64,000 nt of DNA from NCBI RefSeq assembly GCF_001953305.1, contig NZ_MTFE01000010.1:3620252-3684251 (forward strand). The letters run 5' to 3'. The notes beneath the pieces are model-generated. The model was not told where the DNA came from, did not search any database, and saw nothing but the letters and a program-made list of their open reading frames with translations. Positions 1-8,973 of this stretch are shown here, one piece after another. Made by a program: the position numbers and the translations under genes. Numbering within the stretch: the stretch's first letter is position 1; the number at the start of each line of letters is the position of its first letter. This DNA is from Cnuella takakiae. Lineage in GTDB: Bacteria; Bacteroidota; Bacteroidia; Chitinophagales; Chitinophagaceae.

Positions 1-28
1 ATCACTAATCACTAATCACTAATCACTG
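1..28. repeat. AATCACT heptamer tandem repeat
   Basis: Four consecutive seven-base units AATCACT (the first missing its initial A) open the window and overlap the TGA stop of the adjacent minus-strand lipoprotein gene. The same word family recurs at 34414-34462, where it forms one arm of an inverted repeat. A partner arm for this copy, if any, lies outside the window. Confidence 0.75.
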
Positions 29-1057
29 ATACTGTATATACACCGGCCTTGGCACCAGCTTCAGCACATCGGCAGGCTGCATTTCTTTGGCGGCGCCTGA
101 TTTCTGTGTGTCATTTTTATAGAAAATTTTGAAGCCGGTAAACTGCACAGGCTCGCGGTAGATGAATTGCTTGTAGGTGTTCACCTTCTTTGCGGCACCA
201 CCCCAGCCATCCATATCCATCACCACCTGCACCTCGGGACGGAGTTTAATTTGCTTGTAGTTGGTAACCATGCCCTGTGTAAACCGGTGCACCACCAGCA
301 TTTTAGGCGGCAGATTGTGCTTTTTTACCAAGCCCGCCAGGTAATCGGAAACATAGTTGATGTCGGCGGCATCATAGGTGCCTACAACAGCGCCGGGCCG
401 CTGGCCGCCTTTCATTGAAAACTCGGGATCAATCCCAAAATGCACGTTGGGCAGGGACAGGTATTTTTCAAACTCAGGCACTTCCTGTTGGAGGGAGCTC
501 AGGCCCACCTGGATATCGATGAATACAAGGGCATTGATTTCTTTGGCCCAGTTGAGTACTGTATCTATCTGGTGGTGGGGCATCCGCAGCCGGTAGTTGC
601 CACCTTTGCCGGGTTCGCTTTGCGCCGTTATGGCGATATAATGCAGGGCAGGTACTGCAGGAATGGTGCTATCGGCAGCCGTCCATTTTTTCACTTCAGC
701 CTGAAGGCGACGCAGCATTTCCGCTTTGGGAAACTCACCAAGCGCTCCCATACGGGTAGAGTATAAATTGCCATAATAGCTCACGACCCTATTGAAAGGC
801 AGCACGGCGCCGGCCTTGGGATAGTCGTGTTTTACCGGCCAGCGGCCCGTTGTGTCTCCGGCATGGATGTGCTGCATCAAACGGTTGTAACGCACGGTAT
901 CCAACTTGGGTTCTGCTACAGGTTTGGGCTTTGAGGCAACCGCCTCTTTCCGCTCAGCTTGTGCAATCCCGCTTTCCTGTGCCTGCGAGGCATCGCGGCA
1001 GCCTCCCGATATCAACAATGCGGCAAGGGGCAAACAATTCAGTATTGTGTTGTTCAT
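23..1057 (-). CDS. Putative lipoprotein of unknown function
   Basis: Encodes 344 residues. The N-terminus has a short hydrophobic segment ending in a lipobox (LISGGC, Cys at about residue 20), so export and lipid anchoring are predicted. After a low-complexity linker rich in A, K and P (about 25-50), the rest is a globular domain with alternating strands and helices, including VFIDIQVG, VHFGIDPEFS and VVMDMDGWGG, that resembles a TIM-barrel glycosidase-like fold. That fold assignment is only an impression, and no catalytic residues can be named. The ATG at 1057 is the only start that keeps the signal peptide. The last codons run into the heptamer repeat at 1-28. It is divergent from the DUF1080 gene. 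Confidence 0.7.
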   Translation of the reverse strand: MNNTILNCLPLAALLISGGCRDASQAQESGIAQAERKEAVASKPKPVAEPKLDTVRYNRLMQHIHAGDTTGRWPVKHDYPKAGAVLPFNRVVSYYGNLYSTRMGALGEFPKAEMLRRLQAEVKKWTAADSTIPAVPALHYIAITAQSEPGKGGNYRLRMPHHQIDTVLNWAKEINALVFIDIQVGLSSLQQEVPEFEKYLSLPNVHFGIDPEFSMKGGQRPGAVVGTYDAADINYVSDYLAGLVKKHNLPPKMLVVHRFTQGMVTNYKQIKLRPEVQVVMDMDGWGGAAKKVNTYKQFIYREPVQFTGFKIFYKNDTQKSGAAKEMQPADVLKLVPRPVYIQYQ

Positions 1058-1181
1058 GTGTACTTAGCTATTTCGTAGGGTGCAAAAAGAAAGCCAGCCC
1101 TGCAACAGGCAGGTCGGCAGAATGCGAATATCCTTATCTTCCGCCACGATTTAATTAACCATATAAAATCATTGCGTGCAC

Positions 1182-1955
1182 ATGAACTGCAAAGCTTTGC
1201 CCACCCTTTTCCTGGCCACCCTTCTTGCCGGTGGCACCAACCATGCATTTGCCCAGAAACCAGAAGACACCGAACAGTGGAAACCAGTGCCCAAAACAGT
1301 AGTTACCAAAAGCTCTGGTCAGGCTCCCGCAGATGCCATCGTTTTATTTGATGGCGATAACCTCAACCAGTGGCTGTCGGTAAAAGACAGTACCCAACCT
1401 GCACAGTGGACCGTTAACGGCGATGTGTTTACCGTTAAAAAAGGCACGGGAAATATCCGCACCAAACAGGCTTTTGGCGACTACCAGTTGCACCTGGAGT
1501 TCCGTATTCCCAAAAACATTACCGGTAAAGGACAGGGCCGCGGCAATAGCGGTTTGTTCCTTGCCAGCATCGGCCCCGGCGATGATGGTTATGAACTGCA
1601 GATACTGGACTCTTACCAAAATGAAACTTATGTAAACGGCCAGGCCGGTTCTATTTACAAACAAACAGCTCCCCTTGCCAATCCTACCAAGGCACCCGGT
1701 GAGTGGAACCTGTATGATATTGCCTGGAAAGCGCCCCGCTTTAAAGCTGATGGCAGCCTGGAAACACCGGCAATGGTTACCGTTTTCCTGAACGGCGTGC
1801 TGGTGCAAAACCACACCATATTGCAAGGTCCAACCCAATATATTGGTAAGGCTTCGTACAGGAAAGCACACGGTGCTGCGCCCATCAAGCTGCAGGACCA
1901 TGGTGATCCCAGCGAGCCTATCTCCTACCGCAATATCTGGATCAGGCCTATTTAA
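1182..1955 (+). CDS. DUF1080 (3-keto-disaccharide hydrolase-like) secreted protein
   Basis: About 257 residues with a cleavable signal peptide ending near AFAQ. The rest matches the DUF1080 family, a concanavalin-like sandwich annotated as 3-keto-disaccharide hydrolase: VLFDGDNLNQW near the start, FGDYQLHLEFRIP, then GNSGLFL, GYELQILDSY and the C-terminal ISYRNIWIRPI. Family members act on sugars in the periplasm or outside the cell of Bacteroidota. A GTG at 1176 lies two codons upstream in frame. I prefer ATG 1182 because it places the basic and hydrophobic signal directly at the N-terminus. A strong terminator follows the stop. It fits the sugar-oxidation flavour of the ThuA/sorbosone dehydrogenase gene nearby, though they are not one operon. 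Confidence 0.88.
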   Translation: MNCKALPTLFLATLLAGGTNHAFAQKPEDTEQWKPVPKTVVTKSSGQAPADAIVLFDGDNLNQWLSVKDSTQPAQWTVNGDVFTVKKGTGNIRTKQAFGDYQLHLEFRIPKNITGKGQGRGNSGLFLASIGPGDDGYELQILDSYQNETYVNGQAGSIYKQTAPLANPTKAPGEWNLYDIAWKAPRFKADGSLETPAMVTVFLNGVLVQNHTILQGPTQYIGKASYRKAHGAAPIKLQDHGDPSEPISYRNIWIRPI

Positions 1956-1972
1956 TATTTGGTGCTACTTGC

Positions 1973-2004
1973 AAAACCCGCGACCTTGTTGCGGGTTTTG
2001 TTTT
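1973..2004 (+). terminator. Rho-independent terminator after DUF1080 gene
   Basis: Perfect 9-bp stem AAAACCCGC / GCGGGTTTT around a 9-base loop, followed by GTTTT. It begins 17 bases after the stop codon and separates this gene from the methyltransferase. Confidence 0.85.
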
Positions 2005-2028
2005 AATATCTTGTTGAAAACGCATGTC

Positions 2029-2772
2029 ATGAAAGACCTGTTTTCGGGCCACTCAGCACAGTATGCACAATACAGACCCGGCTACCCACCCGAACTGTTT
2101 CAATGGTTAGCGGATAGTTTACCTGCACAAAAAACTGCATGGGATTGCGGCACCGGTAACGGGCAGGTGGCCACCCTGCTGGCACCCCATTTTGAACAGG
2201 TTTTTGCCACCGACATCAGCAGTGAACAACTGGCGCAGGCGCCGAAAGTTGCCAACATCACTTACAGCCAACAACCTGCCGAACATACCAACATCCAAGA
2301 TCTTTCTATTGACCTGGTTACTGTTGCACAAGCCATACATTGGTTTGACTTAACTGCCTTTTTTACCGAAGTAAACCGGGTTGCCCGGCCAGGAGCTAGA
2401 CTGCTGGTTTTAGGTTATGGTTTACTGCAGGTAAACGAAAACATCGATGCCTTGATCAAACAATTGTACACACAGGTATTAGGTCCTTATTGGGCGCATG
2501 AACGGCGCCTGATTGACGAAGGTTATAAGAGCATCCCCTTTCCGTTTACCGAGTTAACCCTGCCCCAGTTCCCTAATCTTTACCAATGGAATTTGCAGCA
2601 CCTGTTGGATTACCTCCGTACCTGGTCGGCAGTAAAGCAATACCAAAAAGTAAACGGCACAGACCCGGTAACTATAATGAAAGCGGATTTCAGCAAGGCT
2701 TGGGGGCCTGGAGCAACAGCAACCATTTCCTTTCCCCTGATAGGCAGGCTAGGTGTTATTGACGGACTATAA
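2029..2772 (+). CDS. Class I SAM-dependent methyltransferase
   Basis: A 247-residue cytoplasmic methyltransferase of the Methyltransf_11/UbiE-like group. The SAM-binding motif I is WDCGTGNGQVATLL (about residues 39-52), followed by the acidic strand end FATDIS and the motif IV-like region IDLVTVAQAIHWFD (about 91-104). The N-terminal FSGHSAQYAQYRPGYP stretch is typical of Bacteroidota and proteobacterial small-molecule methyltransferases of this class. The acceptor substrate cannot be told from sequence. The frame stays open far upstream into the DUF1080 gene, but ATG 2029, 25 bases after the terminator, begins exactly where homology starts. Confidence 0.88.
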   Translation: MKDLFSGHSAQYAQYRPGYPPELFQWLADSLPAQKTAWDCGTGNGQVATLLAPHFEQVFATDISSEQLAQAPKVANITYSQQPAEHTNIQDLSIDLVTVAQAIHWFDLTAFFTEVNRVARPGARLLVLGYGLLQVNENIDALIKQLYTQVLGPYWAHERRLIDEGYKSIPFPFTELTLPQFPNLYQWNLQHLLDYLRTWSAVKQYQKVNGTDPVTIMKADFSKAWGPGATATISFPLIGRLGVIDGL

Positions 2773-2840
2773 AGTAAAGGCTGCCATTTTGAATTTGCAC
2801 ACGACCGGCGCCAGGCCTATCTTCATCAAAACCCATAAAC

Positions 2841-3275
2841 ATGGCAACCAGAATTTTTGTCAACCTGCCGGTAAAAGACCTGCAGGCTTCCATTCAGTTT
2901 TTTACCAGTCTTGGCTTTTCCTTTAACCCACAGTTTACCGATGAAACGGCTACCTGTATGTTGATTGGCGAAAACATTTTTGCCATGTTGCTCACAGAAG
3001 AACGTTTCAAGGATTTTACCAAAAAACCTATTGCCGATGCCAAACAAACCACCGAAGTACTCCTGGCATTGGATGCACCCAGCCGCGAAGCCGTAGACAC
3101 CATGGTGCAGCAGGCAGCAGAGGCCGGCGGCACTATATATGCTGAACCCCAGGATCATGGCTGGATGTACGGCCATAGCTTCGCCGACCTAGACGGGCAC
3201 CAATGGGAAGTCATGTTTATGGACGAATCGGCGTTGCCACAGGAAGAGCGGGAAGCTATAGAAGCGGGGACTTAG
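2841..3275 (+). CDS. VOC family (glyoxalase/bleomycin-resistance-like) protein
   Basis: 144 residues made of two beta-alpha-beta-beta-beta repeats. The first is RIFVNLPVKDLQASIQFFTSLGF, with the second around EVLLALDAPSREAVDTMVQQA. The end, FADLDGHQWEVMFMD, carries the Glu that is a common metal ligand in this fold. The usual N-terminal His ligand position looks replaced, so catalytic class is uncertain. Family members include glyoxalases, dioxygenases and antibiotic-binding proteins. It starts 68 bases after the methyltransferase and may share its transcript. Confidence 0.85.
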   Translation: MATRIFVNLPVKDLQASIQFFTSLGFSFNPQFTDETATCMLIGENIFAMLLTEERFKDFTKKPIADAKQTTEVLLALDAPSREAVDTMVQQAAEAGGTIYAEPQDHGWMYGHSFADLDGHQWEVMFMDESALPQEEREAIEAGT

Positions 3276-3357
3276 GAAAAGTGTTAGGATAAGGCTTAGG
3301 TGAAGGTTATGCGCATTATACCATTTTCAAATGGGTAGTTCAGCAATAGGGGAATAA

Positions 3358-3384
3358 GTCATGCCGAAATAAGTTCAGCATGAC
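3358..3384. repeat. Short palindromic repeat GTCATGCCGAA...TTCAGCATGAC
   Basis: Arms of 11 bases (10 of 11 pair) around a five-base spacer. The word GTCATGCTGAA with its complement is one I associate with dispersed intergenic hairpins in Bacteroidota genomes; that is memory, not a search. It lies between two convergent genes and could alternatively be part of a transcript end. Confidence 0.5.
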
Positions 3385-3480
3385 AATCGCCTAACGTGCA
3401 AACCGAACTACTTAATTGAAAAGAGTATTAGTTGCATTTTTCTAATCCTTTCGTCCAAACCAGCAATCACTGGCAAATAA

Positions 3481-3521
3481 AAAAAGAAAGCCGCATCCTT
3501 TGATGCGGCTTTCTTTTTTAT
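3481..3521. terminator. Bidirectional terminator between convergent genes
   Basis: Stem AAAGAAAGCCGCATC / GATGCGGCTTTCTTT with a four-base loop, flanked by A-runs on one side and T-runs on the other. It can terminate both the VOC-gene strand and the large minus-strand ThuA fusion gene that ends at 3530. Confidence 0.88.
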
Positions 3522-3529
3522 GGTATCAG

Positions 3530-6500
3530 TTACCGGGGATTAAACCGGATACTTGTTACCGCAGGTTCGTGCCGTTCGCCGGCTTTGGCGGAGCGGGCAA
3601 CAATATACAGGGTATGCATCTTGTTGTCGGTAACAGGTTGAATATCTACCTTGATACCGGCGCCACCACCAGTGGCACTGGTGGGCAGTCCGCCGGCAAG
3701 GGCACCGCTACCAATCTGCTTACCATCAGGTGCATCCAGCCTTACTTCGAAAGCATAGCCATAGAGCGGCGCCTTGCCCCAGTTCAGGTTAATGTCCAGG
3801 CTGCCGATACCCGACAGGTCGATATTGTTGAATGCAAACCAACCACTGCCCTTGGGGAAGATGAGCAACTGGTTGCCGCCATTGTCCATCAGGTTAAAGC
3901 CCTGGGTTTTGGCTACCGCACCCATACCAACCGTATTGCTGCGCAGCGCAATGCCGCTATGACTTTCCAAAGGCCTGATGCCATTGCTACCCTTATCGGT
4001 ATAAGATGCAGAGATCACCAGCATGCCATTGTCTTTGGCAGGCTTGCCCAGGGTGGCAGGTACCGTGCCATTTGCAGGCAGTGATTTGTTCAGGGCACTA
4101 CCACCGGAAAGAGAGAGGATATAGGCAACAATTTGCCTTGCATCAGTTGGCTTCAGGTTGGGGTGCGCCGGCATCGCCGTTTCGCCCCATACACCTGCGC
4201 CGCCCCTGATAATTTTATTTACCAGGTGGTTTACGGCGCCGCCATCTTTTTGGTATTTCTGCGATACCGCTGTATAGGCAGGACCTACAGATTTTTCTTC
4301 CAGCTTGTGGCAGGCTTTACAATCCAGCGACTGCACCAGGTTCTTACCCATCATAGCTTCGGTGAGCACCTGATGGCCCATGTTGGCGCCAGCCTTATCG
4401 GTGCCTTCTACATAGTCGGCCGAAACAAGCAAGGCATCGGGTGCAGCCTGGCTGCCGTCTTCCTTATCAGTATAGGTAACTGCATATGCCACCGGCTTGC
4501 CGGGGAAGTAAAAGGTCTTATTGCCAGTAACTGTTACGTTGATATCCGGTGCGGCATTGCCGGCAAAAACAGGAACGGTTTCACTCTGGGTTTTGGAGCC
4601 ATCCTTGTCCTGCACGGTTACACTCAGGGCGTACTCTCCTGCCTTGTCGAAGTTGTGCTCCAGGCGGGGCTCGCTGGTTTCTTTGGTCTGGCCATTGCCG
4701 AGATTCCAGATGTATTTCAGTTCTTTTTGCTCGGGGTCTTTGGCATCAACGGTAGCCACTACTTTCAACGGCAGCGCTCCCGATGTGCGGTCCACTTTGA
4801 TACCGGCTACTTTGGGTGCCAGATTGCCGCTGTTATAGTCGATGCGTGAAAGGGCAGCATCGGGATTCTTGCTAAACCAACCACTTCCATACTCCAACAG
4901 GTACAGTTTACCATCGGGACCCACTTCCATGTCAATGAGTGCATTGAACTTGGTGTTACCCATAAAAGGTTCCATTTTGTCAAAATCGCCATTCTCCTTC
5001 ATGGTTACCGCTTTGATCCAGCCGCGGATCCAGTCGTAGATCAAGAGCTTGCCATCGTAGTAATCAGGCAGACGGGTTTCTTTGGGGAACATGCTGGTAT
5101 AATACACTGGCCCAGCCATGGCATTGCGGCCGCCAGTGGCAACCTGCGGAAACTCCTTGGAGGCAGCATATGGGTACCAGATGAAAGGCGGCGCTACAGG
5201 GGGCAGTTCCTTGATACCGGTGTTGTTGCGCGAATTGTTAATCGGTTTATTGGGATCAAAAGCAGCACCCGTGGCACCTGTTTCGTAATTGTACTCGTGG
5301 TAAGGATAGTTGTTTCCTACAAAAAGGGGCCAGCCAAAGAAGCCTGCCTTGCGTGCCTGGTTCAGTTCGTCGTAACCACGCGGACCTCGGGTATCCAAAC
5401 TATCTGCGGCTGCATCTGGGCCTACTTCACCCCAATACAGGAAACCGTTCTTCTGGTCTACCGAAATGCGGTAGGGGTTCCGGTTGCCTTGTACATAGAT
5501 TTCGGGGCGGGTGCCGGCAGTGCCCTTAGGATAGAGGTTGCCTTCAGGAATTTCATACGATCCGTCTTCCTTGACACGGATGCGCAAAATTTTACCGCGC
5601 AAGTCATTGGCATTACCCGATGTGCGGCGGGCATCGTACTGCTCGTGGCCCGGAGCATCATTCAAAGGCGCATAGCCATGGTTCACATATTGCTGTCCTT
5701 TTTCATCAAAGGGTGTTGAGTTATCGCCGGTAGAGAGGTACAGCAAACCTTCGTTATCAAAAGCAATGGAGCCGCCGGTATGACAGCAGATTTCGCGTTG
5801 CGAATACAACTGCAAAACAACCTGCTCGGATTGCATATCCAGTTTGTCGTTAACAAACTTAAACCGCGACAGGCGGTTCACCGAAGTATCGGCAGGCGAA
5901 TAATAAATGTATACGTAGTTGTTCTTGCTGAAATTGGGATCCGCTTTCAAACCCAGCACGCCTTCTTCGGCATTTACTCCTGGCGTATTAAGGGTTTTAA
6001 AATACACATTCAGGAAGCCTGCCTGCTTCATGGCGGAATCACCATTTTTATACAAAAGGATCTCACCACGGCGCTGGGCTACCAGGATGTCAAGGTTGGG
6101 CAACACGGTCATTTCCGTAGGCTCATAAAACTGGCCACCGGCAAGCATCGTTTTGTTGAAGCGCTCTTCTTCGGGTACCTTGGCGGTGCGTGCCTTATCG
6201 AAGTTGAGTTCCTTATTGTCGCCAACAGCGTATTTGATGCCACCTGAAATATGCTTCAGCACTACCGGATCGCTAAAAGACTCGTTGGTATGACCCAGGT
6301 TGGTATACCAGGCACGGCCACCGTCATAGTCATGGTACCATGCCATGGGGTGGTTGCCGTTCATATAGCCACCCTTAAAGGAAGCTTCATCCACGGTGAG
6401 CAGCACGTTAACGGTGCTGTCCATCTTTTTAAAAGAATAAAATTCATCGGTGTGGTTAAACTTGGCGGGCATGTCTTTCATACCGGGACCGTCTTTTTGC

Positions 6501-6994
6501 ACCACAGCAAAACTTCCGGGCTGCACGTTGGGAAAGCTGTCGCGGATACCGGGATGGGTTTCAAAATAACCACCCACCAACCGGCCGTACCAGCCCCAGT
6601 CGTACTCGGTATCGGCAGCTGCGTGGATACCTACAAAACCACCACCCGACTGGATGAAGCGTTCAAATTCGGCTTCCTGGTAATTGTTCAACACATCACC
6701 TGTTGTGCTCAGAAAAACAACGGCTGCATACTTCTTGAGTGAATCTTCGGTGAAGTATGCTGCGTTGGTAGTAGTGTCTACCTCAAAACCATCCTGGGTA
6801 CCCAGCTTTTGCATGGCGGCTACACCAGCAGGAATGGACTCGTGCTGCCAGCCATTAGTTTTACTGAATACCAACACACGAGGCTTGCCCGAACGTTTGT
6901 TACAGGCAGCAAATAAGAGCGAGGCAGCAAAAAGAAACAATACAAAAATGCGGAGCGAGGGCTTTCGTTTCACGGTGTTACGTTTATATGGCAT
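3530..6994 (-). CDS. ThuA / glucose-sorbosone dehydrogenase / PKD / cytochrome c fusion lipoprotein
   Basis: 1154 residues with several domains in a row. A lipobox (LLFAAC, Cys31) predicts a lipoprotein. Residues about 37-255 are a ThuA-like domain (VFSKTNGWQHESI, GGGFVGIHAAADTEYDW). About 275-720 are a PQQ-type glucose/sorbosone dehydrogenase beta-propeller (EICCHTGGSIAFD, GNRNPYRISVD). About 735-810 form a PKD domain, and 875-965 a class I cytochrome c with haem site CKACH (892-896) and a probable Met941 ligand. A C-terminal CBM6-like sandwich closes the protein. Predicted role: periplasmic sugar oxidation with electron transfer to its own haem. It follows the symporter gene by 102 bases on the same strand, suggesting uptake and oxidation of the same compound. 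Such fusions are known in Bacteroidota. The substrate is unknown. Confidence 0.92.
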   Translation of the reverse strand: MPYKRNTVKRKPSLRIFVLFLFAASLLFAACNKRSGKPRVLVFSKTNGWQHESIPAGVAAMQKLGTQDGFEVDTTTNAAYFTEDSLKKYAAVVFLSTTGDVLNNYQEAEFERFIQSGGGFVGIHAAADTEYDWGWYGRLVGGYFETHPGIRDSFPNVQPGSFAVVQKDGPGMKDMPAKFNHTDEFYSFKKMDSTVNVLLTVDEASFKGGYMNGNHPMAWYHDYDGGRAWYTNLGHTNESFSDPVVLKHISGGIKYAVGDNKELNFDKARTAKVPEEERFNKTMLAGGQFYEPTEMTVLPNLDILVAQRRGEILLYKNGDSAMKQAGFLNVYFKTLNTPGVNAEEGVLGLKADPNFSKNNYVYIYYSPADTSVNRLSRFKFVNDKLDMQSEQVVLQLYSQREICCHTGGSIAFDNEGLLYLSTGDNSTPFDEKGQQYVNHGYAPLNDAPGHEQYDARRTSGNANDLRGKILRIRVKEDGSYEIPEGNLYPKGTAGTRPEIYVQGNRNPYRISVDQKNGFLYWGEVGPDAAADSLDTRGPRGYDELNQARKAGFFGWPLFVGNNYPYHEYNYETGATGAAFDPNKPINNSRNNTGIKELPPVAPPFIWYPYAASKEFPQVATGGRNAMAGPVYYTSMFPKETRLPDYYDGKLLIYDWIRGWIKAVTMKENGDFDKMEPFMGNTKFNALIDMEVGPDGKLYLLEYGSGWFSKNPDAALSRIDYNSGNLAPKVAGIKVDRTSGALPLKVVATVDAKDPEQKELKYIWNLGNGQTKETSEPRLEHNFDKAGEYALSVTVQDKDGSKTQSETVPVFAGNAAPDINVTVTGNKTFYFPGKPVAYAVTYTDKEDGSQAAPDALLVSADYVEGTDKAGANMGHQVLTEAMMGKNLVQSLDCKACHKLEEKSVGPAYTAVSQKYQKDGGAVNHLVNKIIRGGAGVWGETAMPAHPNLKPTDARQIVAYILSLSGGSALNKSLPANGTVPATLGKPAKDNGMLVISASYTDKGSNGIRPLESHSGIALRSNTVGMGAVAKTQGFNLMDNGGNQLLIFPKGSGWFAFNNIDLSGIGSLDINLNWGKAPLYGYAFEVRLDAPDGKQIGSGALAGGLPTSATGGGAGIKVDIQPVTDNKMHTLYIVARSAKAGERHEPAVTSIRFNPR

Positions 6995-7096
6995 CTAAAA
7001 GGCACGTGAATATAAGCCATTGAGCGCAGTAAAATACAAGCGCAAAAAGCTTTGTGTCGTTCTGGCACAAAGAAAACCCTTTACACCTGCAAAAAC

Positions 7097-8845
7097 TTAA
7101 ACAACAGTTGCTTGCTTTTGCACAAATTTACCCTGCACACCCTGCAGTAATAATCCTAGCAGCACCACGCCAAGTGCGCCGATGGCATTAAGCCATAAAA
7201 AGCTTACATCAGGCAAGAAGCTAAATAGGGAAACCTGCTCATTGAAGAATAAAACAACGATGAACAATTCAACGACCACCGCCGACCAGAATGCTGCCTT
7301 ACCTCCTACTCTTTTACAGTAAAAAGCAAGGAGGAAAATACCGAGTATCACCCCGTAAAAAAGCGAACCCAATACATTCACCGCCTCTATGAGGCTTTGC
7401 CCAAGCTGGTTGGCAAATTCGGCTACGAGCACGCAAAACACACCCCAGCCAAAGGTGTACCACCTAGACACCTGGTACTCCTGCTCCGGTGTTTTGGCAC
7501 CGGTAAACTGCTGGTGAAAATCGCAAACAGTGGATGCCGCCAGCGAGTTGAGTGCAGCGGCTATTGAGCCCCATGCCGCAAGGAAAATGATCGCTACTAA
7601 CAAGCCGCGTAATCCTGCCGGCAGGTATTCTTTTACAAAAGAGAGGAAGACATAATTGGTATCATTGGTATCACGGCTGCTGGCTTTTTTTCCTAAAGCT
7701 TTAAAAGCATCCCGCACCTCAGTGGACTGTTGATTGAGGGCAGAAAGCTGGGTAGCGAGTTGTGCTTCCTCCACTGCTTTCCCCGACTTCACCGCCTGTG
7801 CAAACGCAATGGCTGCCTGCTCTTTTTGCCCCGAAATGGTTTTGTATTGCTGCTCCAACCGGGAGAGGGAATCGGCATAGGTTGAATTGCGCACATCTTC
7901 CACCAAACCGCTATTGAAAGAGATTGGCCCGCCGTTGAATTGGTAAAACGAAAAGATCAGTACGCCTATGAGCAGGATAAAAAACTGCATTGGAATTTTT
8001 ACAATGCCGTTCAGCAGCAACCCAAGTCTGCTTTCGGTATTGTTCTGGGCAGTGAGGTAACGCCCTACCTGGCTTTGGTCGGTACCGAAATAAGACAATG
8101 CCAGGAAGAAGCCACCAATGATGCCGCTCCAAATGTTGTACCGGTCGTTCCAGTTGAACTTGCCGTCTTCAACACCAGTAGTAATGATATTGAACTTACC
8201 CAGCTTGCCGCCAATATGCAGGGCATCCACAAAGCCAATTCCGGAAGGCAGCAGGTGCACCACCATGTACCCCGCAAGAAACATGGCGCCAAAGATGATC
8301 AGGAATTGTATCTGCTGCGTATAAGCCACGGCCCTTGCGCCACCACTAACAGTGTAGATAATGAGCAGGCCACCCATCACGATATTGGTATAAAAAATCT
8401 CCCAACCAAAAAGTGAAGAGAGAATAAGCGCCGGTGCATAGATGCTGATGCCAGTAGATAAGGCACGCTGCAGGAGAAAGAGAAAGGATGTTAACAGCCT
8501 GGTCTTTTTATCAAAACGCTGCTCCAGGAACTCGTAGGCAGTAAATACTTTAAGCCGGTTGAAGAGGGGTACAAAGGTGATACAAATCACCACCATGGCC
8601 AAAGGCAAACCAAAATAGTATTGCACGAACCGCATGCCATCGGCAAAGGCCTGCCCGGGAGCAGAAAGAAAGGTAACGGCCGACGCTTGGGTGCCCATGA
8701 TGGACAGCAGTACAATCCACCACGGCATGCTGCGGTTGGAAAGAAAATACCCTTCCAGGTTGCGGCTGGTGCGGCTTTTCAGCAGGCCGTACAATATAAT
8801 TCCTGCGAGGGTTACGGATAATACCAGCCAGTCGATCCCGTTCAT
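7097..8845 (-). CDS. Sodium:solute symporter (SSS family)
   Basis: 582 residues with about 13 hydrophobic segments. Family landmarks include the N-terminal NLEGYFLSNRSMPWW, GTQASAVTFLSAPGQAF and YTVSGGARAVAYTQQIQF, so it should move a solute with sodium across the inner membrane. An unusual feature is an 80-residue hydrophilic, coiled-coil-like insert at about 315-395 between membrane helices, rich in Q, A, E and K. Similar inserts occur in Bacteroidota members of the SGLT-like branch, but the role is unknown. Its ATG overlaps the TGA of a 40-residue membrane protein gene upstream, implying translational coupling. Downstream is the sugar-oxidase-like fusion gene, so a sugar or sugar acid is a reasonable but unproven substrate. 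Confidence 0.93.
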   Translation of the reverse strand: MNGIDWLVLSVTLAGIILYGLLKSRTSRNLEGYFLSNRSMPWWIVLLSIMGTQASAVTFLSAPGQAFADGMRFVQYYFGLPLAMVVICITFVPLFNRLKVFTAYEFLEQRFDKKTRLLTSFLFLLQRALSTGISIYAPALILSSLFGWEIFYTNIVMGGLLIIYTVSGGARAVAYTQQIQFLIIFGAMFLAGYMVVHLLPSGIGFVDALHIGGKLGKFNIITTGVEDGKFNWNDRYNIWSGIIGGFFLALSYFGTDQSQVGRYLTAQNNTESRLGLLLNGIVKIPMQFFILLIGVLIFSFYQFNGGPISFNSGLVEDVRNSTYADSLSRLEQQYKTISGQKEQAAIAFAQAVKSGKAVEEAQLATQLSALNQQSTEVRDAFKALGKKASSRDTNDTNYVFLSFVKEYLPAGLRGLLVAIIFLAAWGSIAAALNSLAASTVCDFHQQFTGAKTPEQEYQVSRWYTFGWGVFCVLVAEFANQLGQSLIEAVNVLGSLFYGVILGIFLLAFYCKRVGGKAAFWSAVVVELFIVVLFFNEQVSLFSFLPDVSFLWLNAIGALGVVLLGLLLQGVQGKFVQKQATVV

Positions 8846-8964
8846 GCAAAATATTTAGTGAGCCAGTAGAAGATGCCAATGAGCAGGGCCAGGAAAGCAA
8901 TTACTAGGAGGTACCATCCTTTCCAGGATTTAAAGAGCGGTATGTGTTCTTTGGGTTCGGTCAT
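8842..8964 (-). CDS. 40-residue single-pass membrane protein, probable symporter partner
   Basis: A short gene encoding MTEPKEHIPLFKSWKGWYLL followed by a hydrophobic helix (VIAFLALLIGIFYWL) and the tail TKYFA. The last four bases, ATGA, hold both this stop and the symporter start. Charge distribution suggests the N-terminus is in the cytoplasm. Small one-helix proteins coded just before SSS transporters occur in other bacteria and may be accessory subunits; that role here is inference. Its size makes it easy to miss. The tight overlap and the clear helix argue that it is real. Confidence 0.8.
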   Translation of the reverse strand: MTEPKEHIPLFKSWKGWYLLVIAFLALLIGIFYWLTKYFA

Positions 8965-8973
8965 AATATTTCA

